A stretch of DNA of 64,000 bases from Burkholderiales bacterium (GCA_016219375.1 JACRNC010000016.1:282006-346005), one strand, 5' to 3'. Shown: positions 15,851 to 24,872, numbered from the stretch's first letter. Notes: a model not told the origin generated them from the letters alone. Translations and numbers: made by a program.

Positions 15851-18823
15851 TCAGGGCAGCAGCTTGAGCGCCGCCGTCAGCGTCTGTCTGACGGCAGCCA
15901 TTCCTTCCCACGGATCCCCGGGCCGCTGCGCCAACCAGGCCGGCGCCTCGCGCACCGTCCAGTGCGCGCCGCCGCCGTCCAGGTCGCGCGCCTGGTCCCA
16001 ATGGATGGGCATGGACACCGGCAGCCCGGGCCGGGCGCGCGGCGAGTAGGCCGACACGGCCGTGGCGCCGCGGCCGTTGCGCAGGTAGTCGACAAAGATC
16101 TTGCCCACGCGGTTCCTCGGGCCCATCCTGGCGCTGAAGCGGTCGGGCAGGGTCGCGGCCAGGTGGGCGGCGATGCGCTGGCTGAAGCCCTTGACGGTGT
16201 CCCAGTCGTGGCGGCGCTGGATGGGCACGACGACGTGCAGGCCCTTGCCGCCGGTGGTCTTGAGGAAGCTCACCAGGCCCAGCTCGTCGAGCACGGTGCG
16301 GGTGAGCTCCGCGGCCTCCACCACGCGGCGCCAGGGCAGCGAGGGGTCCGGGTCCAGGTCCAGCACGAAGCGGTCGGGCTTTTCCAGCTGCGAGGCGCGC
16401 GCGTTCCAGGCGTGGAACTCCACTGCACCGGCCTGGGCGGCACCGACGAGGGACTCGGGCCGCTCCAGGATGATCCAGGGGTCGTGCTCGGTGTCCAGCT
16501 CCGGTGTGGTCAGCCGGGCGCCGGGGATCTTCATCTGGTGCAGGTGCTTCTGGAAGATGGGCTTGTCGGTGATGGACTCCGGCACGCGCAGCAGGGACAC
16601 CGGGCGGTCGGCCAGCTCGGCCGCGAGCCAGGGGGCCACGGCCTCCAGGTAGTGGGCGATGTCGCCCTTGGTCAGGCCGGTGGTCGGGTCGATGACCCGG
16701 CTGGCATGGCTGATGGCGATGCCATGGACGGTGCTGGCCGCGGCGCTGCCGTGGACCGGCGCCGCCGGCTTGCCGCGCGATGCGGCCTTGCCAGGCGCCC
16801 TGGCGTCCGCACCGGCCGTGCCCACCTGCCGCGCGGCTGAGCGGGTGCGCGCGGCGCGGGGCAGGGCGCGCTCTTGCCCGACCTGCGATGCCGGCTTGTC
16901 CTCGCGCAGGCCCTGGAAGACGGCGTGGCGCACCAGGCCCTCGTCGGTCTGCTCGGCAAACTCGATCTCGGCTACCAGCTGCGGGCGCACCCAGTGCACG
17001 GTGGCACCGCCTGTGGCACGGCGGGCGCCGGCGGGCAGGTGCTCGACGGCCGGGCGATCGACGACGAGCGGCTGCAGCCGCTTGCGCAGCGACATCAGCT
17101 TGGCGCCGTCGAAGCCGCTGCCGCAGCGGCCGGCATAGCGCAGCCTGCCCTGGTCGTCATGCACCGCCAGCAGCAGCGCGCCCAGTCCCACGCGCGAGCC
17201 GCGCGGTGCGGTGTAGCCGATGACGATGAATTCCTGCCGCCGGCGGCACTTGAGCTTGATCCAGCTCTTGGCCCGGCCCTGCGTGTAGGGCGCGTCCACC
17301 CGCTTGCCGATCAGACCCTCCAGCCCGATGCCGCAGGCGGCCGACAGCAGGCTCTGCGGCGTGCCGGGCAGGTCGGCGCTGAAGCGCACTACTCCTTCGG
17401 GCTCCAGGCCGGCCAGCCGCTGGCCCAGCAGCGCGCGGCGGGCGATGCAGGGGCTGCCGGTCAGGTCCCAGCCGTCGGCATGCGGCACATCGAACGCCAT
17501 GAAGACGATGCGATCGCCGCCCGTGGCCGGGCCGTCGCGTGAGCCCTCGAAAGCCTGCTGCAGCCGCTGGAAGCTGGGCTGGCCTTCGGCGTCGAAGACC
17601 ACGATCTCGCCGTCGAGCCAGGCGCTCTCGAATGGCAATGCGGCGAGGGCGCGGGCCAGCTCCGGCATGCGGTGCGTCCAGTCCTGGCCGCTGCGGGTGA
17701 TCAGCCGGACCTTGCCCTTGCAGATGCGCGCCAGCAGGCGATAGCCGTCGAACTTGACCTCGTAGCGCCAGGCGCCGTTCTCGACCTGGCCGTCTTCCGG
17801 CGCACCGTCCACCAGCGTGGCGAGCTGCGGCGTGAGCTCGCGCGGCAGGGCGGCCTTGCGGGCGGCGGGCAGAGCGGAGGGGTGGAGCGGGGCGTCGTCT
17901 GGCGTGGGCGCCGCTGTGGCGAGGTCTGCGGCGGCTGCAGGCCGGGTCGTGCCGCGCCGGGACGCGCCGGATGCCCCGGCTCTGGTGGCTCGCGTGCGTG
18001 GCGTGTCGGGTGAGGTGCCGCCGTTCGAGGGCCGAGTGGTGCCGGCGAGCGGGTTGGGCTGGGTGGTGGGGGTGGCGGTTGCCTCTGCGCCCTGCATGCG
18101 AGCCGCCGCTGCGTGGCTCGATGCCGGGGCGGCGCGCTTGGCCCGGCCGCGTGCCTGGTTGTTGGCGCCGGCAGCCGGCTCGGCCTCTTCCGGCCCCAGC
18201 GCCTCTGGCCGCAGATCCACGATCTCCGGCTGGTCGGGGCCCACGGCGGCCTCGTCCGGCTCCTTGAACAGCAGCCATTGCGGCTGGCGGTCCGGCCGGC
18301 CGGTGCGCACCAGCACCCAGGCGCCGCCCAGCTTCTCGCCGTTCAAGATGAAGTGCAGCCGGCCCTTGCGCAGGCCCTCGTGCGGATCGCCCTTGGGCGT
18401 CCAGGTGCCGCGGTCCCACACGTCCACATGGCCGGCACCGTACTGGCCGGCGGGGATGTCGCCGCTGAAGTGGCGGTATTCCAGCGGGTGGTCCTCCACC
18501 TCCACGGCCAGGCGCTTGTTGGCCGGGTTGAGGCTCGGCCCCTTGGGCACGGCCCAGCTCTTGAGCGTGCCGTCCAGCTCCAGCCGGAAGTCGTAGTGCA
18601 GCCGCCGGGCGTGATGCTTCTGGATGACGTAGCGCAGGGCTTGCGCGGCGGGGGCGACCTCGCCGGCAGGCTCGGCGGTCAGCCGGAAGTCCCGCATCGA
18701 TCGGTAGCGGGCCAGCGGGTCGGCAGCCGGGTCGCCGGCCGGGTCGTCATGGCCTGGCAGCACGGGCGGCGGCCGGCGGGCGGAGCGGGGGGCGGATCGA
18801 CTGGCGGCGGCGCGCTGGGGCAT
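15851..18823 (-). CDS. ligD: ATP-dependent DNA ligase D (phosphoesterase-ligase-polymerase)
   Basis: Multifunctional non-homologous end-joining ligase. In 990 residues the order is a 3'-phosphoesterase (about 47-205; HHARRLHYDFRLELDG), a linker of about 110 residues rich in Ala, Thr and Arg, and the ligase domain. The adenylated Lys is in YEVKFDGYRLLARI, near 356, with WLDGEIVVFD following. The primase-like polymerase at about 690-975 has DLDPDPSLPW for the catalytic metals and TTGGKGLHVVVP. This order is the Pseudomonas-type one. The enzyme trims, fills and seals double-strand breaks together with Ku. The ku gene ends 50 bp upstream on the same strand, so both form an operon. The long low-complexity linker is an oddity shared with other repair proteins here. 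Confidence 0.96.
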   Translation of the reverse strand: MPQRAAASRSAPRSARRPPPVLPGHDDPAGDPAADPLARYRSMRDFRLTAEPAGEVAPAAQALRYVIQKHHARRLHYDFRLELDGTLKSWAVPKGPSLNPANKRLAVEVEDHPLEYRHFSGDIPAGQYGAGHVDVWDRGTWTPKGDPHEGLRKGRLHFILNGEKLGGAWVLVRTGRPDRQPQWLLFKEPDEAAVGPDQPEIVDLRPEALGPEEAEPAAGANNQARGRAKRAAPASSHAAAARMQGAEATATPTTQPNPLAGTTRPSNGGTSPDTPRTRATRAGASGASRRGTTRPAAAADLATAAPTPDDAPLHPSALPAARKAALPRELTPQLATLVDGAPEDGQVENGAWRYEVKFDGYRLLARICKGKVRLITRSGQDWTHRMPELARALAALPFESAWLDGEIVVFDAEGQPSFQRLQQAFEGSRDGPATGGDRIVFMAFDVPHADGWDLTGSPCIARRALLGQRLAGLEPEGVVRFSADLPGTPQSLLSAACGIGLEGLIGKRVDAPYTQGRAKSWIKLKCRRRQEFIVIGYTAPRGSRVGLGALLLAVHDDQGRLRYAGRCGSGFDGAKLMSLRKRLQPLVVDRPAVEHLPAGARRATGGATVHWVRPQLVAEIEFAEQTDEGLVRHAVFQGLREDKPASQVGQERALPRAARTRSAARQVGTAGADARAPGKAASRGKPAAPVHGSAAASTVHGIAISHASRVIDPTTGLTKGDIAHYLEAVAPWLAAELADRPVSLLRVPESITDKPIFQKHLHQMKIPGARLTTPELDTEHDPWIILERPESLVGAAQAGAVEFHAWNARASQLEKPDRFVLDLDPDPSLPWRRVVEAAELTRTVLDELGLVSFLKTTGGKGLHVVVPIQRRHDWDTVKGFSQRIAAHLAATLPDRFSARMGPRNRVGKIFVDYLRNGRGATAVSAYSPRARPGLPVSMPIHWDQARDLDGGGAHWTVREAPAWLAQRPGDPWEGMAAVRQTLTAALKLLP

Positions 18824-18873
18824 GGGGGCGTTGGCGTGGCGTCAGGCGGGCAGGCAGCGTCAGCTTGGAGGGA

Positions 18874-20022
18874 TCAGGCCCGCTTGCGCGCTGGCGCGCG
18901 GGCCGGCTCGGCCGCCCGGCTGCGGCCGGTGGGGGCTGCGGCACGCTTGGCGGCCGGCTTGGCCGGCTGGGCCTTGGCCTTGTCGGCGGGGGTGCGGGTG
19001 CTGCCGACGGCCTTGGCGGGCTTGCCGTCGCCCGCCTTGGCGCGAGATGGCGCGGGCGAGGGCACGGCGCGCGGGCGGCTGCCGCGGGCCGGACGGCGGG
19101 CGGCGTCGCGCCCTCCGTCCTCATCGTCGTCCTCGTCATGCGTGTCGTCGGCCGCTGCGGCCCGGGCCGGCGTGCCGGCTGGTGCGCCGCCACGCAGGCT
19201 TTTGCGCAGCAGCTCGGTCAGGTCCACGATCTCGGCGGAGCTGGCCGGTGCAGCCGGTGCGCCTTCCACCGCGTGGATCTCGCCCTCGTTCTGCTTGCGC
19301 TCGACCAGCGCGAGGATCTCGTCGCGGAAGGTGTCGCGGTACTGCGTCGGGTCCCAGCCGGTGCTCATGTCGTTGATGAGCTGCTCGGCCATCTCGCGCT
19401 CGCGGCTGGTGGCTTGGCGGGCGGGGCCGCGCTTGGGTGCGGCGGCGGCGGACTGGCTGTCCAGCAGCGCCTCGGCGTCGCGCATTTCGCTCGCCCAGCG
19501 CAGGGTGTTGAGCACCAGCGCCCGGCCCTGCGGCAGCAGCGCAGCCAGATGCTGCTTGGTCTGGATCACCACACGGGCGATGCCCACCTTGCCGCTGTCG
19601 GTCAGCGCGTCGTGCAGCAGCTGGTAGATCCAGCCCGCGCCCGCCACCGGCACCAGGGCATAGGGCGCCTCGAAGTAGCCCACCGGGATGTCGCCCTGCT
19701 CGACGAAGGCCAGCAGCTCCACCTCCTGCACGGCGGCGGAGCGGGCGGCCTTGATCTCCTCATCCGTGAGGATGACGTAGTGGCCCTTCTCCACCGCGAT
19801 GCCGCGGGCGATGTCGGCGCTCTCCACCTTCTTGCCCGTGGTCTTGTCGATGCGCTGGTAGCCCACAGGGTGCATGGTGCGCTTGTCCAGCCAGTCGAAG
19901 TCCAGCGCCTGGCGCTTGGCCAGCGGGTACAGCGCCACCGGGATGTGGACGAGCCCGAAGGTGACCGCGCCCTTCCAGATGGCGCGGGCCGGGGTGCTGG
20001 AGGTGTCGTCGTCGGCAGCCAT
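18874..20022 (-). CDS. ku: Ku protein of bacterial NHEJ, with long basic tail
   Basis: Homodimeric DNA-end-binding protein that recruits LigD. The Ku core spans about residues 10-265: AIWKGAVTFGLVHIPVALYP, DKRTMHPVGYQRID, EVELLAFVEQGDIPVGYFE, and a C-terminal YRDTFRDEILALVERK. After an acidic stretch (DDTHDEDDDEDGG) comes a tail of about 85 residues rich in Lys, Ala, Pro and Arg, similar in style to histone H1 tails and to the lysine-rich end of mycobacterial Ku. The start at ATG 20022 gives the N-terminus MAADDD; a TTG 15 bp upstream is possible. It precedes ligD in one transcription unit. Three short direct repeats lie just upstream of the start. Confidence 0.95.
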   Translation of the reverse strand: MAADDDTSSTPARAIWKGAVTFGLVHIPVALYPLAKRQALDFDWLDKRTMHPVGYQRIDKTTGKKVESADIARGIAVEKGHYVILTDEEIKAARSAAVQEVELLAFVEQGDIPVGYFEAPYALVPVAGAGWIYQLLHDALTDSGKVGIARVVIQTKQHLAALLPQGRALVLNTLRWASEMRDAEALLDSQSAAAAPKRGPARQATSREREMAEQLINDMSTGWDPTQYRDTFRDEILALVERKQNEGEIHAVEGAPAAPASSAEIVDLTELLRKSLRGGAPAGTPARAAAADDTHDEDDDEDGGRDAARRPARGSRPRAVPSPAPSRAKAGDGKPAKAVGSTRTPADKAKAQPAKPAAKRAAAPTGRSRAAEPARAPARKRA

Positions 20023-20059
20023 GCCCCGGCTGGGCAAGGGGCATGCCGTCTGTCAGACC

Positions 20060-20098
20060 AGTCTTGTCGGCCCGGTTTTGTCCGCTGGTTTTGTCAGC
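20060..20098 (-). repeat. Three direct repeats upstream of ku
   Basis: Units AGTCTTGTCGGC (20060-20071), GGTTTTGTCCGC (20074-20085) and GGTTTTGTCAGC (20087-20098) recur every 13-14 bp, 38-76 bp upstream of the ku start. They lie in the spacer between the LysR gene and ku. Spacing slightly above one helical turn makes binding by one protein on one face imprecise; they may be slippage products or an operator. Confidence 0.6.
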
Positions 20099-20117
20099 CC
20101 GGTGCTGGGGCGCAGCA

Positions 20118-21053
20118 TCAGGCCACGGCGTCCACCCCGCCCTCCAGCCCCTTGCGCGCCTGATAGCGGCCGGCCTCGCGCGTGAGCTCGCCCAGGAAGG
20201 TGCGCGCCAGCAGCGACAGGGGCTTGCGCCGCAGGTGCACCACCTGCCAGGTGGTGTGCAGCGGGAAGCCCTCCACCGGCAGCACGACCACGTCATCGGC
20301 CTCCACCGCGCGGTGCAGCGTGTGGCGCGAGACGATGGCCAGGCCCAGGCCGCCGGCCACGGCCTCCTTGATGGCCTCGTTGCTGCCCAGCTCCAGCCGC
20401 ACGTCCAGCTGCACGCCGGCGCGGGCCAGGTGCTCTTCCACCGCGATGCGCGTGCCCGACCCACGCTCGCGCAGGATGAAGCGCTCGCCGGCCAGGTCGG
20501 CCAGCGTCAGCTGCGTGCGTGCGGCCAGCGCATGACCCAGCGGGGCGATGGCCACCAGCGGGTTGTCCAGGAAGGGATGCACCGCCAGCTCCAGCTCGGG
20601 CGGCGGCACGCTCATGATGTAGAGGTCGTCTGCATTGGCCTGCAGCCGCTCGACCACGCGGTCGCGGTTGGCCACTTCCAGCTTCACATCCACGCCGGGG
20701 TAGCGCGCGCAGAAGGGGCCCAGGAAGCGCGGCACGAAGTACTCCGCCGTGCTCACCGCCGCCAGCCGCAGGGTGCCGCGCTGCAGCCCCTTGAGGCCGT
20801 TGACGGCCTGCTCCAGCTCGCGGTGGCTGGCAGCCATCGTCTCCCAGCAGGCCAGCACCGCGCGGCCGGCCTCGGTGGGGTAGACCTTGCGGCCCATCTG
20901 CTCCACCAGCGGCAGGCCGATGGCCTCGGTCAGCTGGCGCACCTGCTGGGATACCGCCGGCTGCGTGGTGTCGAGCTGCTCGGCCGCTCGGGTATAGCTG
21001 CCGGTGGCGATCACCTGGGCATAGACCTGCAGCTGGCGGAAGGTGAAGTTCAT
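20118..21053 (-). CDS. LysR-family transcriptional regulator
   Basis: LysR-type DNA-binding regulator of 311 residues. The N-terminal winged helix-turn-helix reads FTFRQLQVYAQVIATGSYTR and AAEQLDTTQPAVSQQVRQLT. The rest is a two-lobed effector-binding domain (LRLAAVSTAEYFVPRFLGPF at the start). The pattern FTFRQLQVY and the tail with HTTWQVVHLRRKPLS recall CbbR-type members, but there is no carbon-fixation operon here, so I name no regulon. The ATG at 21053 gives the standard N-terminus; the frame extends upstream without homology. Its closest downstream genes are ku and ligD on the same strand, 95 bp away. LysR proteins often act on a divergent neighbour, but the upstream gene here is in the same direction. 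Confidence 0.9.
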   Translation of the reverse strand: MNFTFRQLQVYAQVIATGSYTRAAEQLDTTQPAVSQQVRQLTEAIGLPLVEQMGRKVYPTEAGRAVLACWETMAASHRELEQAVNGLKGLQRGTLRLAAVSTAEYFVPRFLGPFCARYPGVDVKLEVANRDRVVERLQANADDLYIMSVPPPELELAVHPFLDNPLVAIAPLGHALAARTQLTLADLAGERFILRERGSGTRIAVEEHLARAGVQLDVRLELGSNEAIKEAVAGGLGLAIVSRHTLHRAVEADDVVVLPVEGFPLHTTWQVVHLRRKPLSLLARTFLGELTREAGRYQARKGLEGGVDAVA

Positions 21054-21111
21054 GCCCGCCAGTGTGCCGCGGCACAAGCCGGTGGTGCAGCTGCCGGCTG
21101 CGCGGCGGCGG

Positions 21112-21198
21112 GCTACGGCCACCGGGCCGCTTGCCGGCCCGCCACGGTCATCGGGCGGCTTGCCGGCTCACTACGGATATCCCGCCGTTGCCAGCAGG
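21112..21198. repeat. 29-bp tandem repeat, two clear copies plus a decayed third
   Basis: Unit 1 (21112-21140) and unit 2 (21141-21169) match at 24 of 29 positions, with a shared GCTTGCCGGC. A third stretch from 21170 begins CTACGG and then drifts. The array fills most of the 149-bp spacer between the LysR start and the stop of the cysteine-rich gene. Confidence 0.65.
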
Positions 21199-21202
21199 GC
21201 GA

Positions 21203-21577
21203 TCAGTGCGCGGCGTGCGTGCCGGCCGACGTGGCGCGGCCCGGCGGGCGGGCGGCCATGGCGCGGCAGGCCTCGGCGCAGCGGCGGCAGGCCTCGGCGC
21301 AGGCGCGGCAGTGCTCCATCGGGTGCTGCTCGCATTCGGCCTCGCAGGCCTCGCACACCTCCGCGCAGAAGCGGCAGGCGTCACTGTCCAGCGCGCTGCC
21401 GCGGGCCATGAAGCCGGCCGCCAGGCGGCAGGCCTGAGCGCAGTCCATGTCCAGCGCGATGCAGCGGGCCATCGCCTTCGGGTCCGCCTCGCTCAGGCAG
21501 GCCGTGGCGCAGTGGTCGCAGGCGTCTGCACAGGCGTAGCAAGCGGCGATGCAGGTTTGGTGGTCATGGTGGCTCAT
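21203..21577 (-). CDS. Four-helix bundle copper-binding protein (Csp3-like)
   Basis: Small cysteine-rich protein of 124 residues with no signal peptide, resembling cytosolic copper-storage proteins (Csp3/DUF326), which hold many Cu(I) ions inside a four-helix bundle. I count 19 Cys, mostly in CxxxC/CxxC steps along predicted helices, for example CIAACYACADACDHCATAC near the start and CRACAEACRRCAEAC near the end. The N-terminus MSHHDHQ and C-terminus THAAH add His residues. The helical repeats make the DNA itself repetitive around 21260-21315. RBS-like GGAGAC precedes ATG 21577. No copper exporter or CueR regulator is next to it. Copper is inferred from the family; zinc or other soft metals are possible. 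Confidence 0.85.
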   Translation of the reverse strand: MSHHDHQTCIAACYACADACDHCATACLSEADPKAMARCIALDMDCAQACRLAAGFMARGSALDSDACRFCAEVCEACEAECEQHPMEHCRACAEACRRCAEACRAMAARPPGRATSAGTHAAH

Positions 21578-21728
21578 GGGCGTCTCCTTGTGGCGTCGTC
21601 AACGCGCCGGCCCTGTGCCGGGCGCAGGCACAGGGCGCGGCAAGCGGGATACCACGCGCTTGAGCCGCCCCCGGGCGCGGCCTGCGCCTTGCTGCCGGAG
21701 CCCGTCGCCGGCCTCAGCTGCGCCGCAC

Positions 21729-21784
21729 GCCGAGACCCGCCTGCTGAGATCCGCCTGCCGATGCCCGCCTGCCGAGACGCCGCT
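21729..21784. repeat. 14-bp tandem repeat, four copies
   Basis: GCCGAGACCCGCCT (21729-21742), GCTGAGATCCGCCT (21743-21756), GCCGATGCCCGCCT (21757-21770) and a decayed fourth copy to 21784 lie just beyond the rlhA stop, in the spacer before the cysteine-rich gene. Period is exactly 14 bp. Confidence 0.8.
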
Positions 21785-23751
21785 CAACGGCCCGCCGCCG
21801 CCGGCCGCGTCCGGTAGAACTGCACCGGTGCTGCCGGCACCTGGGCCAGCACGCCGCGCTTCATCTTGCCCACCACGTGCATCTCGCAGGGCTTGCAGTC
21901 GAAGCGCAGGGTGAGCTTCTCCTTGCCGTTGACCAGCACCAGCGGGTCGGCGCGCACGGTGCCCTGCACGCCGGTGACGCCCTTGGCCTGCTTGGGGCAC
22001 AGGCTCAAGGAGTAGCGCACGCAGTGCTTGGTGATCATCAGGCTGACCTCGCCCAGCTCCTCGTGCGACTCGTAGGCGGCATCTATCACCTTGACGCCGT
22101 GGCGGGCGTAGAAATCGCGCGCCTTGTGGTTGAACACATTGGCCAGGTAGCTCAGCGTGTCGTCCGGGTAGGGCGCTGGCGGCTCCACGGCCGGCTCGCG
22201 CGGCGGGCGCACACGGGCCGCCTCACGCGCGGCTTCCAGCGCGGCGATGGCGTCGCGCCGCAGGGCGTTGAGCACCGAGGCCGGCACGAACCACGGCTGG
22301 CTCAGCTCCAGGCTGATCTCCTGCACCGCGAAGATCGTGTTGCCCAGCTTGCCCAGGTGCTCGCGCAGCGTGGCCTCGGCCCGATCCGGCTGCTGCGCCG
22401 GCTGCAGGGCCACGGCGGTCGTCACCGTGGCCTCGTGCCCGTCCTCGTCGCGCGCGGTCAGGGCCAGGCCCTCGTCCGTCTCGCGCAGGGTCAGCGTCAC
22501 GCCGATGCGCCGCTCGGCCGACTTGCGCGTGAGCTGCAGCTCCCAGTCGTGGTCGCGGTTGCGGCTCACCTCCGTGCCGCGGCGCAGGTCCTTCAGGCTG
22601 GCCACCGGCTCCTTGGGGTAGACGCGCCACAGGCGGTGCGGCTGCCGGCCCTGCGGCTCCACGCGGTTGGCCTGCACGCCCACCAGGTCGCGCTGCAGCG
22701 TGTAGTAGGTCAGGCCATCGCCGTTGTGCAGCGCCACGCTGCCGGCCACGTCGAACCAGTTGGGGCCGACCTGCTCCACATGGCCCACCGGCAGGCCCAC
22801 ATGCTTGGGCGAGTCGAAGGCGCCGATGTCCATCTGGCGGCCGTTGACGAAGTAGTCGGTGCTGCCGCGGTTGAAGTTCTTGTCCGGCTCGGGCGTAAAG
22901 AGGAAGGTGCAGCGCCCGCTGGAGCCGCGCGCCAGCTCCGGCCGCTCGTCCAGCACGTCGTCCAAAAGCCGGCGGTAGTGGGCGGTGATGTTCTTCACAT
23001 AGCCCATGTCCTTGTAGCGGCCCTCGATCTTGAAGCTGCGGATGCCGGCGTCGATCAGCGCACGCAGGTTGGCGCTCTGGTCGTTGTCCTTCATCGACAG
23101 CACGTGCTGCTCGTAGGCGACGATGCGGCCGTCGGCATCCGTGACGTTGTACGGCAGCCGGCAGGCCTGGGAGCAATCGCCGCGGTTGGCGCTGCGGCCG
23201 GTGTGCGCATGGCTGATGAAGCACTGGCCGCTGTAGGCCACGCACAGCGCGCCGTGCACGAAGAACTCCAGCTCGCAAGTGGTGGCCGCGGCCACGGCCT
23301 GGATCTGCTGCAGCGTCAGCTCGCGTGCCAGCACGATCTGCGAGAAGCCCGCGTCCTGCAGGAAGCGCGCCTTCTCGGGTGTGCGGATGTCGCACTGTGT
23401 GCTGGCATGCAGCTGGATGGGCGGCAGGCCGAGCTCCAGCAGGCCCATGTCCTGGATGATCAGCGCATCCGCCCCGGCCTCGTACACCTGCCGGATCATG
23501 CGGGCGGCTGGCTCCAGCTCGTCGTCGCGCAGGATGGTGTTGAGCGTGACGAAGATGCGGGCGCCGTAGCGATGCGCGTGCTTGACCAGCCGCTCGATGT
23601 CGGCCACCTCGTTGCTCGCACCGGCCCGTGCGCCGAAGGACGGCCCGCCGATGTAGACGGCGTCCGCGCCGTGATTGACGGCCTCGATGCCGATGTCCGC
23701 CGTGCGGGCCGGGCTGAGGAGTTCCAAGCGGTTGGAGCGGGTGGCGGGCAT
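21784..23751 (-). CDS. rlhA: U32-family protein, 23S rRNA C2501 hydroxylase RlhA type
   Basis: Member of peptidase family U32 of the YdcP/RlhA branch, which in E. coli hydroxylates C2501 of 23S rRNA using prephenate-derived chemistry and iron. The 655 residues match the E. coli length (about 653). Marks are LELLSPARTADIGIEAVNHGADAVYIGGP at the start (split motif LSPAR plus NHGADAVY), CVAYSGQCFISHAHTGRSAN then RGDCSQACRLPY with the conserved Cys set, FKIEGRYKDMGYV, and the DUF3656 C-terminal half. The Cys set argues for an Fe-S-containing RNA-modifying enzyme and against a protease. The start at 23751 was preferred because MPATRSNRLELL matches family N-termini; an upstream in-frame start would add 40 Arg/Pro-rich residues. 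Confidence 0.85.
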   Translation of the reverse strand: MPATRSNRLELLSPARTADIGIEAVNHGADAVYIGGPSFGARAGASNEVADIERLVKHAHRYGARIFVTLNTILRDDELEPAARMIRQVYEAGADALIIQDMGLLELGLPPIQLHASTQCDIRTPEKARFLQDAGFSQIVLARELTLQQIQAVAAATTCELEFFVHGALCVAYSGQCFISHAHTGRSANRGDCSQACRLPYNVTDADGRIVAYEQHVLSMKDNDQSANLRALIDAGIRSFKIEGRYKDMGYVKNITAHYRRLLDDVLDERPELARGSSGRCTFLFTPEPDKNFNRGSTDYFVNGRQMDIGAFDSPKHVGLPVGHVEQVGPNWFDVAGSVALHNGDGLTYYTLQRDLVGVQANRVEPQGRQPHRLWRVYPKEPVASLKDLRRGTEVSRNRDHDWELQLTRKSAERRIGVTLTLRETDEGLALTARDEDGHEATVTTAVALQPAQQPDRAEATLREHLGKLGNTIFAVQEISLELSQPWFVPASVLNALRRDAIAALEAAREAARVRPPREPAVEPPAPYPDDTLSYLANVFNHKARDFYARHGVKVIDAAYESHEELGEVSLMITKHCVRYSLSLCPKQAKGVTGVQGTVRADPLVLVNGKEKLTLRFDCKPCEMHVVGKMKRGVLAQVPAAPVQFYRTRPAAAGR

Positions 23752-24022
23752 GGCGGGGCGGGCAGCGGAAGCGGGCAGCAGAGGCGGGCAGGGCGCGGCG
23801 GATCGGGCAGGTCGCGTGGCGCACGTGAGGGCGGCAAGCGGCCTTTGCGACCGGGGCACGGTGCGGCTCATCCGGGCCCCGTCAGCGCGCTCCGATAATC
23901 CGGCGGCGAACCCGCCAGTCTATCGGTGCGGCTCCTCCCAGCCGCACTAACCCATCGCCCGGGCCCGGAATCCGCCACGCCCGGCGCCGCCTGCGGCCCC
24001 CGGCCGCTACACCGTGGCCTCC

Positions 24023-24769
24023 ATGCCGCCCGCCGCCTTGTCTGCCATCCCCGGCCGCCGTGCCGCCAGCCGCTATGACCGCCTGGACGCCTTGCGCGGC
24101 CTGGCCCTGGTGTGGATGGCGGTCTTCCACTTCTGCTTCGACCTGGCCACCTTCCGGCTGATCGACGCCAATTTCTACGCCGACCCGCTGTGGACCACGC
24201 AGCGCACGGCGATCCTGTCGCTCTTTCTGCTGTGTGCCGGCGCCGGGCAGGCGGTGGCCGCGGCCCAGCAGCAGAGCTGGCCGCGCTTCTGGCGGCGCTG
24301 GGTGCAGATCGCCGGCTGCGCGCTGCTGGTGAGCGCCGGCAGCGCGCTGATGTTCCCCAAGAGCTGGATCAGCTTCGGTGTGCTGCACGGCATGGCGCTG
24401 ATGCTGATCGCCGCCCGGCTGCTGGCCCCGCTGCGCGGCTGGCTCTGGCCGCTGGGCCTGGCCGTCGTGCTGCTGCCGCAGTGGGTGGCGCATCCGGTCT
24501 TCGACAGCCGCTGGACCAACTGGGTGGGGCTGGCCACGCACAAGCCGGTCACCGAGGACTATGTGCCGCTCTTTCCCTGGCTTGGCGTGATGCTGTGGGG
24601 CCTGGCCGCCACGCAGGCGCTGCTGGCCCGCCGCCCCGGCTGGCTCACCGGTGCCCTGGCGCGGCCGGCCACGCCGCTGGCCGTGCTGGGCCGCTGGAGC
24701 CTGAGCTTCTACATGGTCCATCAGCCGGTGCTGATCGGCGCCTTGATGCTCGCCCTGCAGCTGCGCTGA
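24023..24769 (+). CDS. DUF1624 / heparan-alpha-glucosaminide N-acetyltransferase-like membrane protein
   Basis: Inner-membrane protein of 248 residues with about six to seven hydrophobic helices. The start RYDRLDALRGLALVWMAVFHFCFDL is the hallmark of the DUF1624/acyltransferase-3-like family, with the conserved Arg-Gly and the His in the first helix. Later segments are SWISFGVLHGMALMLI, VPLFPWLGVMLWG and LGRWSLSFYMVHQPVLIG, the last closing helix being typical. Members probably move acyl groups across the membrane, but the bacterial branch is uncharacterised. ATG 24023 was chosen over GTG 24014. It is a single-gene unit, divergent from rlhA, ended by the strong hairpin at 24817-24841. Confidence 0.82.
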   Translation: MPPAALSAIPGRRAASRYDRLDALRGLALVWMAVFHFCFDLATFRLIDANFYADPLWTTQRTAILSLFLLCAGAGQAVAAAQQQSWPRFWRRWVQIAGCALLVSAGSALMFPKSWISFGVLHGMALMLIAARLLAPLRGWLWPLGLAVVLLPQWVAHPVFDSRWTNWVGLATHKPVTEDYVPLFPWLGVMLWGLAATQALLARRPGWLTGALARPATPLAVLGRWSLSFYMVHQPVLIGALMLALQLR

Positions 24770-24816
24770 AGCAGCGGCCTCATCGGTGCCGCCGCCACGG
24801 CCGGCGCCAGGAACGC

Positions 24817-24841
24817 AAAAGGCGCCGCGTGGGCGCCTTTT
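24817..24841. terminator. Bidirectional rho-independent terminator
   Basis: AAAAGGCGCC (24817-24826), loop GCGTG, then GGCGCCTTTT (24832-24841): a perfect 10-bp stem with an A-run on one side and a T-run on the other. It separates the convergent DUF1624 gene and the parvulin gene and should stop both. Confidence 0.92.
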
Positions 24842-24872
24842 CGGGGTGGGCAGGCCTGGATGGGCCGCCGTC

